Of a stretch of 22,164 nt of DNA, positions 8,938-15,034 are shown piece by piece. The stretch's first letter is position 1; every line of letters begins with the position of its first letter. The position numbers and the translations under genes were made by a program. The stretch is from Haliea sp041746975. GTDB taxonomy: Bacteria; Pseudomonadota; Gammaproteobacteria; Pseudomonadales; Halieaceae. The stretch lies in NCBI GenBank assembly GCA_041746975.1, contig JBGTGB010000074.1:1-22164 (forward strand), read 5' to 3'. Below the pieces are notes generated by a model. It did no database searches. It was not told the DNA's origin and saw nothing but the letters and a program-made list of their open reading frames with translations.

Positions 8938-9480
8938 TCAATCGGGGTCGCGTTGAAACGGCTCCAGCTCACCCTCGGGGAGCTTAGCGCCGTGCTCCGC
9001 AAGGTAGCTGCGGGTGACATTGGGGGGCGACTCTATCGGATCGACAATCTCGTAGATGCGCTCGAATTCGATGTCCTTTATTACCCAGCGGCCATCGACC
9101 TTCAGATAGTTCTCTCGATAGAAGGCGGTACCGGTAATGTGGATCTTGCGCCGGAACTCCCAGACATTGTCCTGCAGATACCAGATACCCCGCGCCTCAG
9201 TGGGGCTGATGATATCGATCTCCGGATGGTGACCATGGTGCTGGGTAATCATTTCGGCGTGCGCGCCCTCGCGGATCATCTTGAGGTAGGCGTCCCGGCC
9301 TTCGATCTTGAATTTGTACACACCACCCTCGACCGACAGCGTCACATCCGGGTGAAATACATCCCGAATGCCTTCCACATCAGCGGTGTCAAAGCAGCGA
9401 AAATAGCGATACTTGAGGCGTTTGATTTCCTCGATATCAACAAGCCACTGCACTTTGGCCAGCAGATCATCCTGATTCAT
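8938..9480 (-). CDS. NTF2/SnoaL-fold protein resembling bile-acid 7-alpha-dehydratase (BaiE-like)
   Basis: A 180-residue single-domain NTF2-fold protein. Recalled Clostridium scindens BaiE sequence aligns along most of its length. IEEIKRLKYRYFRCFD matches the BaiE N-terminal segment, HHGHHPEIDI matches its HMGHTPEI region, GIWYLQDN matches GRWYLEDN, and AFYRENYLKVDGRWVI matches AFYTDKYEKIDGQWYI. The BaiE catalytic residues Tyr, Asp, His and Arg have counterparts at Tyr26, Asp31, one of His81/82/84/85, and Arg141. BaiE-like enzymes, and related hydroxysteroid dehydratases in bile-salt-degrading Proteobacteria, eliminate water from a ring hydroxyl. It is encoded between the EthD-domain gene and an SDR, with GGAGAG as ribosome site. 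The substrate could instead be another cyclic compound, since the wider SnoaL_4 family is diverse. Confidence 0.8.
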   Translation of the reverse strand: MNQDDLLAKVQWLVDIEEIKRLKYRYFRCFDTADVEGIRDVFHPDVTLSVEGGVYKFKIEGRDAYLKMIREGAHAEMITQHHGHHPEIDIISPTEARGIWYLQDNVWEFRRKIHITGTAFYRENYLKVDGRWVIKDIEFERIYEIVDPIESPPNVTRSYLAEHGAKLPEGELEPFQRDPD

Positions 9481-9508
9481 TCTGTTCTCTCCATCTCATC
9501 CACTTGAA

Positions 9509-10156
9509 TTACGCGACAGCCAATTTTTCCGGGGGAGTTTCTACCGGGTCCACCTCGACCAGTGCCCAGCGCCCCTGTGGCAGCAGCGGCGAACCAATGT
9601 CCAGGGGCGCAGGGCCCTTGTATTCCAGGCTCAGAAAGACATCGAAAGGCGACTCCTCGGGTACCGGCGACAAGGCAACATCCAGCGCCGCGCAGTGCAA
9701 GCGGTCCCGCAGTGCAGAGACAATCCGCGATGCCACCGTTTCCGCCACTTCCCGGGGATTGGCTCCCTGCTTCCACATGAGAACGGCCTTGTTGCCCGCA
9801 ACGGACTCAGTAGCCTCGTGAGGCCAGAGCACGGTTTCACGGACTTCAAACGACAGGCGGCGGGATATGTCCAGAAACTGGCGGTCATCAAGATCCAGCC
9901 GCCGGAAGTCTTCCGAGCGAAGAAAACCGTACAGGGCCTCGTCGTCCGCATCGTCGGCAACCCAGAACTCTGCATAGCAATCAAAGGTGATCAGCCCGCC
10001 GGTTGACGAGCGAACGTGATTGCGAACGTAGCGCAACCACTTGAAATGCTTGATAAAGCTCAAGCCAAGCGGCACATGGCGGGTTTCGTAATACTGGCGA
10101 AACTCGCTACGGGACAGATCCGGACGCCGGGTCTTGATGGATAGGCGTTTGCGCAT
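9509..10156 (-). CDS. EthD-domain protein, first gene of the leftward operon
   Basis: A 215-residue protein. The N-terminal half (RKRLSIKTRRPDLSRSEFRQ, then YYETRHVPLG) matches the EthD dimeric alpha/beta barrel, where the ET/RHVPL element is characteristic. The C-terminal half may be a second, diverged copy of the same fold. EthD proteins accompany many ring-degrading gene clusters. Their role is mostly unknown, though some bind or isomerise hydrophobic intermediates. The gene lies 28 bp upstream of the BaiE-like gene on the same strand and is the first gene behind the promoter at 10186-10214, with a short leader of about 20 bases and no strong Shine-Dalgarno sequence. Confidence 0.82.
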   Translation of the reverse strand: MRKRLSIKTRRPDLSRSEFRQYYETRHVPLGLSFIKHFKWLRYVRNHVRSSTGGLITFDCYAEFWVADDADDEALYGFLRSEDFRRLDLDDRQFLDISRRLSFEVRETVLWPHEATESVAGNKAVLMWKQGANPREVAETVASRIVSALRDRLHCAALDVALSPVPEESPFDVFLSLEYKGPAPLDIGSPLLPQGRWALVEVDPVETPPEKLAVA

Positions 10157-10185
10157 GGTATTAGGCTCGTTAGATACGCATCGCC

Positions 10186-10214
10186 ATAGTCTACCTACCG
10201 GTAGGTAATGTCAA
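10186..10214 (-). promoter_or_regulatory. Sigma-70-type promoter of the leftward catabolic operon
   Basis: Read on the minus strand, a perfect -35 box TTGACA (10214-10209) is followed by exactly 17 bases and then GACTAT (10191-10186) as the -10 box. Transcription would start near 10178, about 22 bases before the EthD-gene ATG. The 17-base spacer is almost entirely the palindromic operator, so a bound repressor would exclude RNA polymerase. Confidence 0.75.
10192..10207. promoter_or_regulatory. Perfect 16-bp palindromic operator, probably for the divergent TetR protein
   Basis: TACCTACCGGTAGGTA is its own reverse complement. It fills the -35/-10 spacer of the leftward promoter and lies 88 bp before the start of a TetR-family gene, the classic location for a TetR operator. 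Its core TACCGGTA recurs at 10254-10261. Confidence 0.8.
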
Positions 10215-10222
10215 GAGTGAGA

Positions 10223-10267
10223 TTGATTATCCTTGGTCGGGCCATATACTGCGTACCGGTAGCAAGT
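10223..10267 (+). promoter_or_regulatory. Promoter of the TetR gene with second operator core
   Basis: On the plus strand TTGATT (10223-10228), a 16-base spacer and TATACT (10245-10250) form a reasonable sigma-70 promoter with a start near 10257. A dyad ACTGCGTACCGGTAGCAAGT (10248-10267) with core TACCGGTA overlaps the end of the -10 box and the start site. It is weaker than the first operator: the three bases on each side of the core do not pair, while the outer ACT/AGT do. This predicts autorepression. Confidence 0.65.
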
Positions 10268-10295
10268 GACTCGACCCTAGGGGTGCAGGCATTCA

Positions 10296-10970
10296 GTGGC
10301 AAAAACCTTTCACACAGCGTCCATCGACGGCGTCCCCCAGCGGCCTGATCAACAACGCAATACTGAACGTGGCGCCCAGACCCGGGACAGGATTCTGGAT
10401 GCGGCGGAGCAGATCTTCTCGCAACGGGGCTACGCTGCCACACGCATAGAAGATATCTCCAGCACGGTAGGAATCCGCAAACCGTCGGTTATTCATCACT
10501 TCGTGGGCAAGCTGGAGTTGCACAATGAGGTGATGAACAGGATCTACGCAGCGTTACTGGAATCCACTCTCTCCGCGCTGGATAACGCCAGCGACGCCCG
10601 ACCCGCAGTCTTCACAATTGCCGACGCCTGGCTGGACTTCATCGCGTCACGCCCCCCCGCCGGGCGCCTGTTTCTGCGCAGCGCGGTGGACAATTCCTTC
10701 GCCACCGCCCGGGTCGGGCCGGAGGCCAGGGAGTTACTGGACAGATGGACACGCGCCGTCCAGGAAGTTGTCAAACAGGACGAATTCAGCGTTACCGAGC
10801 CCCTGGAATTGCTCTCGGTGTTTGCCGGCGCAGCGCTCATGTTCGTATCAATACATCCCTGGCTGGCCGGTGCAGTGGAACCGGTATCAAACGAGAATGG
10901 ACTGCTTGAACCTTACCGGAAGATGCTGCACCGAAGCCTGCATGCCATACTTTCCACGGAGGTCCGCTAG
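10296..10970 (+). CDS. TetR/AcrR-family transcriptional regulator
   Basis: A 224-residue regulator. The N-terminal helix-turn-helix spans about residues 30-75 (RDRILDAAEQIFSQRGYAAT, then IEDISSTVGIRKPSVIHHF). A helical C-terminal ligand-binding domain follows, resembling those that sense lipophilic or acyl-CoA ligands. The GTG at 10296 is chosen because it follows a GCAGG-type site and gives a normal leader before the helix-turn-helix. It is transcribed away from the catabolic operon, and both promoters carry the TACCGGTA operator core. This argues for repression of the operon and of itself, relieved by the pathway substrate or a CoA intermediate. It converges with the SnoaL-like gene, whose stop lies only 10 bp away. 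Confidence 0.92.
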   Translation: MAKTFHTASIDGVPQRPDQQRNTERGAQTRDRILDAAEQIFSQRGYAATRIEDISSTVGIRKPSVIHHFVGKLELHNEVMNRIYAALLESTLSALDNASDARPAVFTIADAWLDFIASRPPAGRLFLRSAVDNSFATARVGPEARELLDRWTRAVQEVVKQDEFSVTEPLELLSVFAGAALMFVSIHPWLAGAVEPVSNENGLLEPYRKMLHRSLHAILSTEVR

Positions 10971-10980
10971 CTTCAGACAG

Positions 10981-11439
10981 TTATTCCGGCCGCACCCCAC
11001 CGCAGAGCACTGCAGTCACCGCCTCGGTGTCCATATATTCCTTAAGCTCCAGCAGCTTGCCATCGCACCAGGTGAACAGGAAATGGTAGTGGTTGACGTA
11101 GTCCTTGCCGGATACGTGACGCCCCTTGCCCGTCGCCTCCACCGCTACCCGGTTGCCCTCGGCGGTGACCGCGTGAACCTTATAGCTCAGTCCATCAGGG
11201 AAGGCATCCAGCACACTGCCGGCAAACTGACGGATTTGTGACTTGTCGTAGACACCGGAGATCAGGGTGCTGCCCATGGTGTGCAACTTGCCGTCGTCTG
11301 CATAGGCGTCGGCGATATGATCGGCGTCCCCGCGGGCGATGGCCTGGATCAACAAGAGGGTGCGTTCGCGGTTGGACTCGACCACTGCCCTGGGCACCAT
11401 CGGCTCATCCTTGTGGTAATCTGTGCTGGCTTCTTGCAT
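10981..11439 (-). CDS. SnoaL-like (NTF2-fold) small protein
   Basis: A 152-residue single-domain NTF2/SnoaL-like protein. It has an N-terminal helical segment with a GDAD turn (LLIQAIARGDADHIADAYAD), a mid TLISGVYD segment and the closing strand pattern YHFLFTWCDGKLLELKEYMD. That closing pattern, with its KEYMD end, is typical of ketosteroid-isomerase-like proteins. The ATG at 11439 is preceded by GAGGAAG at good spacing. An upstream ATG at 11472 lacks a ribosome site. It converges on the TetR gene and diverges from the DUF1993 gene 52 bp away. It is not part of the leftward operon, though it may belong to the same metabolic theme. Whether it is an enzyme or a binding protein is unknown. Confidence 0.82.
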   Translation of the reverse strand: MQEASTDYHKDEPMVPRAVVESNRERTLLLIQAIARGDADHIADAYADDGKLHTMGSTLISGVYDKSQIRQFAGSVLDAFPDGLSYKVHAVTAEGNRVAVEATGKGRHVSGKDYVNHYHFLFTWCDGKLLELKEYMDTEAVTAVLCGGVRPE

Positions 11440-11491
11440 GACATCTTCCTCGTAGACGCTGTCAATTTTCATTTTCCCACAGGAGAACGCC

Positions 11492-12004
11492 GTGTTATAC
11501 CAACTCACCGTTGTGCAATTCAGCAAAGCTCTCAATAGCCTCAACGCGATTCTCGACAAAGGCGCGGCGCACGCCGAAGCAAAGAAATTCGATATATCGG
11601 TACTGCTCAACGCTCGCCTAGCGCCAGACCAGTTCAACTTGATTCGCCAGGTGCAAATCGCCTGCGATACCGCCAAGTTGGGTGTAGCACGCCTGACAGG
11701 CAAAACGGACGCCGCCCCCGTCCACGCCGATGAGGAAACCACCCTGCCGGAACTCAAGGCCCGCATACAAGCGGTGTTGGATTACCTCGCCACGGTCGGG
11801 CCAGAGGCGTTCGAAGGTGCCGCCGAGCGCCACATCAGCCAACCGCGCTGGGAGGGGAAATACCTGACCGGTACCGAGTTTGCAATCGAGCATGCCATCC
11901 CGAATATTTACTTCCACATCACCACCACCTACGCGATTTTGCGTCACAACGGTGTTGAGGTGGGGAAGAAGGACTATCTGGGTCCCATGCCCTACAGGAG
12001 CTGA
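11492..12004 (+). CDS. DUF1993 family protein
   Basis: A 170-residue protein matching the DUF1993 family by the start LYQLTVVQFSKALNSLNAIL, the central RLAPDQFNLIRQVQIACDTA and the end YAILRHNGVEVGKKDYLG. The family forms a four-helix DinB-like bundle of unknown function and is widespread in Proteobacteria and fungi. GTG at 11492 follows AGGAG with seven bases of spacing. It is divergent from the SnoaL-like gene and the two may share a control region. Nothing ties it directly to the catabolic cluster. Confidence 0.88.
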   Translation: MLYQLTVVQFSKALNSLNAILDKGAAHAEAKKFDISVLLNARLAPDQFNLIRQVQIACDTAKLGVARLTGKTDAAPVHADEETTLPELKARIQAVLDYLATVGPEAFEGAAERHISQPRWEGKYLTGTEFAIEHAIPNIYFHITTTYAILRHNGVEVGKKDYLGPMPYRS

Positions 12005-12100
12005 AGTCATTCTGATCGATAGACACTCACCGGCCCATTCAGGGGCTTCTTCCGGCAGTGAGAGTCCAGCGACACGCTCTGCCGACAGATGGGGGTACAC

Positions 12101-12721
12101 ATGAAGTCAGGAACCACGGTCTGGGGCTCCGCGCTTGCGGTGCCGATACTGTTACTCGTCATGATACTGGCGGCCTATGGTGAGGAGGCGGCCACCGCTG
12201 CGAATCCTTCTGCTTCGCCGACCGACGCGATGACGGCGGAGAACACAGCGGTCGGTGAGAAGGTCATGGCGATGGCAGCCCAGGCGGCCGAGCGCCTCAA
12301 CGGCGAGGGCGGCGAACTGCACCGCGCCATCACTGCCGCCGGAAACCGCGAACTGATGGAGTATTCACAGCTTCAGCGCAAGCTCGCCGCGATCAAGGAA
12401 GAGACCGGCGCCACCTACGTCTATACACTCATCAAGATCAGCGAAGAGATGACCAACCTGATCGCGGAGGCCTCCGTGGGTGATGACGCCGACGACTACG
12501 GCACGGAGTACGAGATGGAGCCGCAAATGGCCGCGGCCTTCGCCGGCGAGCCGGCGTACGCAGAACACACCTGGACCGACGAGTCCTACGGCGTCCAGAA
12601 ATCTGCCTTTGCGCCCCTGCTGGACAACAGTGGCGGCATCGTCGCGATCGTCGGTATCGACTTCCCTGCACCCGAGTTGGGGAAGTACGACAGCGAACTC
12701 AACGTCGACGCCAGGGAGTAG
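12101..12721 (+). CDS. Periplasmic PDC/Cache-like sensor domain protein, probably truncated at its 3' end
   Basis: A 206-residue protein with a membrane or signal segment at about 9-25 (WGSALAVPILLLVMILAAYG) and then an extracytoplasmic sensor domain. ATYVYTLIKI, GDDADDYGTEYEMEPQM, and the final FAPLLDNSGGIVAIVGIDF are typical of PDC/Cache-like domains at the front of chemoreceptors, diguanylate cyclases or kinases. In such proteins GIDFPAPEL is followed by a second membrane helix and a signalling domain. Here the frame stops about 13 residues later, exactly where the sequence changes to a broken GNAT cassette. I infer that the signalling half was lost by rearrangement. The ATG at 12101 has a GGGGG site; an ATG at 12089 is also possible. 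Confidence 0.7.
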   Translation: MKSGTTVWGSALAVPILLLVMILAAYGEEAATAANPSASPTDAMTAENTAVGEKVMAMAAQAAERLNGEGGELHRAITAAGNRELMEYSQLQRKLAAIKEETGATYVYTLIKISEEMTNLIAEASVGDDADDYGTEYEMEPQMAAAFAGEPAYAEHTWTDESYGVQKSAFAPLLDNSGGIVAIVGIDFPAPELGKYDSELNVDARE

Positions 12722-12742
12722 CTGGCGGTACGACCGGTCGCA

Positions 12743-12953
12743 GCAGCCAGAGCTCATCGACATATATCCCGTCCCACAGGATATCGGCGGTCAGAGCGGC
12801 GACGATATCACCCCGATCATCTCTCGCTAACCAGCTAACGCGTTCTGTGTTGTACTGCGGGGCATGCTGCTCCTCTGAATGAGCAATAAAACCCCTGGAT
12901 ACGGCGTCCTGCTCCAAGGTTGAGAGATTACCCTGTCGAAATTCTATATTCAC
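12743..12953 (-). pseudogene. GNAT N-acetyltransferase, 3'-truncated fragment
   Basis: About 70 residues starting at GTG 12953 (GGGGGG ribosome site) read MNIEFRQGNLSTLEQ... and end in LTADILWDGIYVDELWL. This is the N-terminal half of a GNAT acetyltransferase up to the strand that precedes the acetyl-CoA loop. The expected R/QxxGxG/A loop never appears. After about 12743 the frame continues into unrelated proline- and arginine-rich residues and stops in the neighbouring gene. The break coincides with the end of the sensor gene on the other strand. It looks like the outermost cassette of the array, cut by the event that joined array and chromosome. Confidence 0.7.
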
Positions 12954-13016
12954 AATAGCCCCCCAAGTACTAAAGCTTGACCTTCATTCTGTAAGGTGAG
13001 CAGACTAGGGCTTCAG

Positions 13017-13042
13017 AAACAACAAGACCCCCAACCCGGTCT
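13017..13042 (-). terminator. Possible weak intrinsic terminator after the BrnA-like gene
   Basis: On the minus strand AGACC (13042-13038), an eight-base loop and GGTCT (13029-13025) are followed by TGTTGTTT. The stem is only five pairs, so the call is tentative. Confidence 0.3.
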
Positions 13043-13046
13043 GGAA

Positions 13047-13090
13047 TTGGTGCCCCTGTGCTCGGAGCTGCCAATGCTCAGGGGCGCCAA
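13047..13090. repeat. 12-bp inverted repeat overlapping the BrnA-like stop codon (degenerate attC?)
   Basis: TTGGTGCCCCTG (13047-13058) and CAGGGGCGCCAA (13079-13090) pair at 11 of 12 positions around a 20-base loop. The stop codon of the BrnA-like gene lies in the right arm, as stop codons do in attC sites of neighbouring cassettes. The canonical AAC/GTT core is missing, so this is either a decayed recombination site or an RNA-processing hairpin. Confidence 0.5.
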
Positions 13091-13269
13091 CTAATATCAA
13101 GCTTTCGGTGATGATTGGCACAGTCGGGCCGGTACAGATTAATCAAGCTCCGATGGGGAATGCCTGACTCTTCGAACATGCTCTTGAAATATTCAGTGAC
13201 TTCCTCTCCCAGACGGATGGTGACCGATTTTTTCAATCTAGAAGCGTACGGATTTTTACGCGCCTTCAT
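13078..13269 (-). CDS. BrnA-like/CopG-type orphan antitoxin
   Basis: A 63-residue protein reading KNPYASRLKKSVTIRLGEEV, then TEYFKSMFEESGIPHRSLIN and CANHHRKLDISW. This is the pattern of short BrnA-type ribbon-helix-helix antitoxins (VTIRL strand, GIP-SLIN turn, HHRKLD-SW tail). No BrnT-like toxin lies next to it, so it is an orphan, as often seen in cassette arrays. The usual YLRDC segment reads YRPDC, which puts a proline in a helix and may weaken folding. AAGGAAA lies upstream of the ATG. It occupies its own cassette behind the attC at 13300-13357. Whether it still binds DNA or a toxin encoded elsewhere is unknown. Confidence 0.7.
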   Translation of the reverse strand: MKARKNPYASRLKKSVTIRLGEEVTEYFKSMFEESGIPHRSLINLYRPDCANHHRKLDISWRP

Positions 13270-13299
13270 CTTGGAAAATTTCCTTCATGTCTCGACTTC

Positions 13300-13357
13300 G
13301 TTTAACGCCCAAATAAGCGGCGCAGTTTATTGCGTCCGCTGAACTTGTTTGTTATGC
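13300..13357 (-). repeat. attC recombination site of the GNAT cassette
   Basis: The 58-bp site has outer boxes GTTTAAC (13300-13306) and GTTATGC (13351-13357) on the plus strand, equal to GCATAAC...GTTAAAC in cassette orientation. Inside, AGCGGCGCA and TGCGTCCGCT pair around a six-base loop with one extra base, and AAATAAG/AACTTGTTT form the L boxes. The TAA stop of the GNAT gene lies in the GCATAAC box, the usual cassette arrangement. This orients the array leftward. Confidence 0.8.
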
Positions 13358-13831
13358 ACCGGACGGTTGTAGCTGCTTATCGGTTTCATAGGTATACCCA
13401 ATGACGTCGGTAACCACATCTGGATTAAGAGATCGATATAGAGCATTCGCCGGAACATTGTTGGCCTCTGCAGCCAACCAGACTTCCTCACAACCTTCTC
13501 TCTTTGCGATCTCGATTAGGGCCTGCATGATAAGTGTTCCAGCTCCTTTGTTTCTCTGGTTTGCACAGACGTCTACTTCATCAACGTACAGCCATAGTTC
13601 CCTTCCATACGGCTTCATCTCAATTCGGGAAGAAGCGATATCCAGAAGGACAGCACCTTGTTCATACTCCTCGTGGCACGCGATGAATATAGTGTTCGAG
13701 CGCTCAAGATACGAGTTGAGACTGTCATAATCGTAATCAGACATTTCGTTGGCCTCATCCCACGAGGCGCTGTTTATCTCGCCCACAAGACGGTGAAGGT
13801 CGTCATCTAGCGTGATCTCATGTGCTTTCAA
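13352..13831 (-). CDS. GNAT-family N-acetyltransferase (integron cassette gene)
   Basis: A 159-residue GNAT protein with central strands LWLYVDEVDVCANQRNKGAG. The NQRNKGAGTLI segment is the acetyl-CoA-binding loop (Q/RxxGxG/A). Motif B follows as AEANNVPANALYRSL. Length and motifs are complete, so it is probably active; the acceptor (amine, peptide or antibiotic) cannot be inferred. It starts with TTG at 13831 behind GGAGGT, since no in-frame ATG exists before residue 30. Its TAA stop lies inside the attC at 13300-13357. It is less GC-rich than the left half of the window, as expected for cassette cargo. Confidence 0.85.
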   Translation of the reverse strand: MKAHEITLDDDLHRLVGEINSASWDEANEMSDYDYDSLNSYLERSNTIFIACHEEYEQGAVLLDIASSRIEMKPYGRELWLYVDEVDVCANQRNKGAGTLIMQALIEIAKREGCEEVWLAAEANNVPANALYRSLNPDVVTDVIGYTYETDKQLQPSGA

Positions 13832-13901
13832 TTTGACCTACCTCCAACTAAGGCAAGGCGTCTAATCGAGTCGCATTACAGTGAATTAGCCAGACGGGGC
13901 T

Positions 13902-13960
13902 GCATAACGCCGTTCCAGATAATTCGCCTATCGGGGCTAACTGTACCGCCATTTTTATGC
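13902..13960 (-). repeat. attC-like site of the HicAB cassette
   Basis: In cassette orientation it opens with GCATAAA (13960-13954) and closes with GTTATGC (13908-13902), 59 bp overall. Between them CAGTTAG and TATCTG partly pair. The TAA stop of the small membrane protein lies in the first box, exactly as in the neighbouring cassette. The opening box has AAA where AAC is usual, so the call is moderate. Confidence 0.6.
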
Positions 13961-14182
13961 AATCAGCACGTTAGCAATTCCCACTCCAAATCCAACCAAG
14001 ATAGTCTGACGCTCCTTGCTCAAACGGCTCATCAATTTCCCAATTAAAGCGGCACCACTTATCACAATCTCAATAACTTGCGGCGGCGCTTGAATCCAGT
14101 ACGTGATGTAGCGAATGAAAAGCTTGATACAAGAACCAGAACCGCCACCTTCCTGAGTCTCGAAACGGCTTGGAGCGGACAT
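13955..14182 (-). CDS. Small hypothetical membrane protein behind hicAB
   Basis: A 75-residue protein that I do not recognise. After a polar, Gly/Ser-rich start (about residues 1-18) come two hydrophobic stretches, roughly IRYITYWIQAPPQVIEIVIS with GAALIG and then TILVGFGVGIANVLIA at the C-terminus. A basic KLMSRLSKERQ segment separates them, suggesting a two-helix hairpin or amphipathic membrane peptide. It begins only 12 bp after the hicB stop and ends inside the attC-like site, so it shares the hicAB cassette and probably its transcript. A membrane effector or accessory of the toxin-antitoxin pair is one possibility. No homology supports this. Confidence 0.6.
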   Translation of the reverse strand: MSAPSRFETQEGGGSGSCIKLFIRYITYWIQAPPQVIEIVISGAALIGKLMSRLSKERQTILVGFGVGIANVLIA

Positions 14183-14194
14183 AAAACACCCAGC

Positions 14195-14533
14195 TCAACC
14201 GGCATCTGAGACCAGTTGCTGCAATGCTTCTTGGGCGAGCTTATTGACACTTTTGCCCTTCACTTGCGCAGCTATCGCAAGTTGTTCGTGCAACTCCGGT
14301 GAGATTCTGAGATTAAACTTACCGGAATAATAGCGGCGCGGCTCAATGCCTTTTTCTTTGCATACCTCAAAAAAGACATGCAGAGATTTCTTGAACTCCG
14401 ACCGCAAGTCTTTAGGATTGCGCCCATAAAAGTCGGCTCCGCCGTTTAGCCCGAGAATTTCACCCCTGAATGAATCCAATTCAGGGTCATACTCGATTTT
14501 GGCGTGATAACCTTCCAGCGTCATAGTGTTCAT
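14195..14533 (-). CDS. hicB: HicB-family antitoxin
   Basis: A 112-residue HicB-type antitoxin. The N-terminal partial RNase-H-like fold reads YHAKIEYDPELDSFRGEILG, then GLNGGADFYGRNPKDLRSEF. A ribbon-helix-helix DNA-binding tail follows (GKFNLRISPELHEQLAIAAQ, then KGKSVNKLAQEAL). It neutralises HicA and represses the operon. The ATG at 14533 overlaps the hicA stop as ATGA, so translation is coupled; an in-frame ATG nine bases later is possible. The likely operator is the GGTACC palindrome pair at 14791-14813. In many hicAB loci hicA precedes hicB, as here. Confidence 0.9.
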   Translation of the reverse strand: MNTMTLEGYHAKIEYDPELDSFRGEILGLNGGADFYGRNPKDLRSEFKKSLHVFFEVCKEKGIEPRRYYSGKFNLRISPELHEQLAIAAQVKGKSVNKLAQEALQQLVSDAG

Positions 14534-14784
14534 GGCAATACCCTGTGCTGCTCTGACCATTTGCGAATACTGGCCACGGCTCCTTTATCAGTGCTTGGGC
14601 CAGGATGAGGACGGTGAAACACCCGAACCTCTCCGAAAAGAAAGACCGCCACGCGACTGCCCTCGAGCTCACTAATCTCCGCTCCAAGCTCGACGAACAG
14701 CGCTTCAACATCGCGCCACTGGAGATTTCCGCTCACTGGGCGGGTAAAGATAGCCTCAAGGGTCTTCTGGTGTCTCTTTCTCAT
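14530..14784 (-). CDS. hicA: HicA-family mRNA interferase toxin
   Basis: An 84-residue HicA-like toxin. It has a helix LQWRDVEALFVELGAE, strands SRVAVFLFGEVRVFHRPHPG and a terminal helix AVASIRKWSEQ. The HicA family folds as a double-stranded-RNA-binding-like domain with a catalytic His that cleaves mRNA during translation; His58 or His60 in the FHRPHPG segment fits. The ATG at 14784 lacks an obvious Shine-Dalgarno sequence and lies just behind the GGTACC operator pair, so the transcript leader must be short. It is translationally coupled to hicB and belongs to the cassette whose far upstream end is interrupted by the group II intron. Confidence 0.88.
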   Translation of the reverse strand: MRKRHQKTLEAIFTRPVSGNLQWRDVEALFVELGAEISELEGSRVAVFLFGEVRVFHRPHPGPSTDKGAVASIRKWSEQHRVLP

Positions 14785-14790
14785 GGCGTA

Positions 14791-14813
14791 ATGGTACCAT
14801 TTTTAGGTACCAT
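14791..14813. promoter_or_regulatory. Paired GGTACC palindromes, probable HicB operator
   Basis: ATGGTACCAT (14791-14800) is a perfect 10-bp palindrome. AGGTACCAT (14805-14813) repeats its core, with core centres 13 bp apart. Both sit directly upstream of the hicA start, where a HicB ribbon-helix-helix dimer would be expected to bind and repress. The AT-rich stretch between them, TAAAAA on the minus strand, may hold the -10 box. Confidence 0.6.
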
Positions 14814-14989
14814 ATAAAGCGTCAGCCTCCTGAACACGACACCGAGACACATCCCAACCACTTAGTCCTACTACGGTAGAGTCGAAGACTGGCGCGCCGA
14901 ATTTAGGCAGTGGCATCCTATTCCTGCTCTTTCGATACATGCAGGCGTCACTCCTTCTGCCATGTTCACGTTTCCAGTCCCCGCTCATC

Positions 14990-15022
14990 GAACCGGACGT
15001 GCAGATTTCCCGCATCCGGCTC
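14990..15022 (-). ncRNA. Group II intron domain V
   Basis: A 33-nt hairpin on the minus strand begins GAGCCGGATGCGGG and ends GCACGTCCGGTTC. It has an 8-bp lower stem (one G-U), a two-base CG bulge, a five-pair upper stem and a GAAAT loop. The catalytic AGC triad is present at the start. This intact core suggests the intron could still splice. Confidence 0.85.
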
Positions 15023-15034
15023 TCGGACAAAACA

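Noticed and set aside
12831..12845. AACCAGCTAACGCGTT as an attC end (GTTAGCT-like)
   Set aside because: It lies inside the coding part of the truncated GNAT gene, where protein similarity is continuous, and has no partner box or hairpin.
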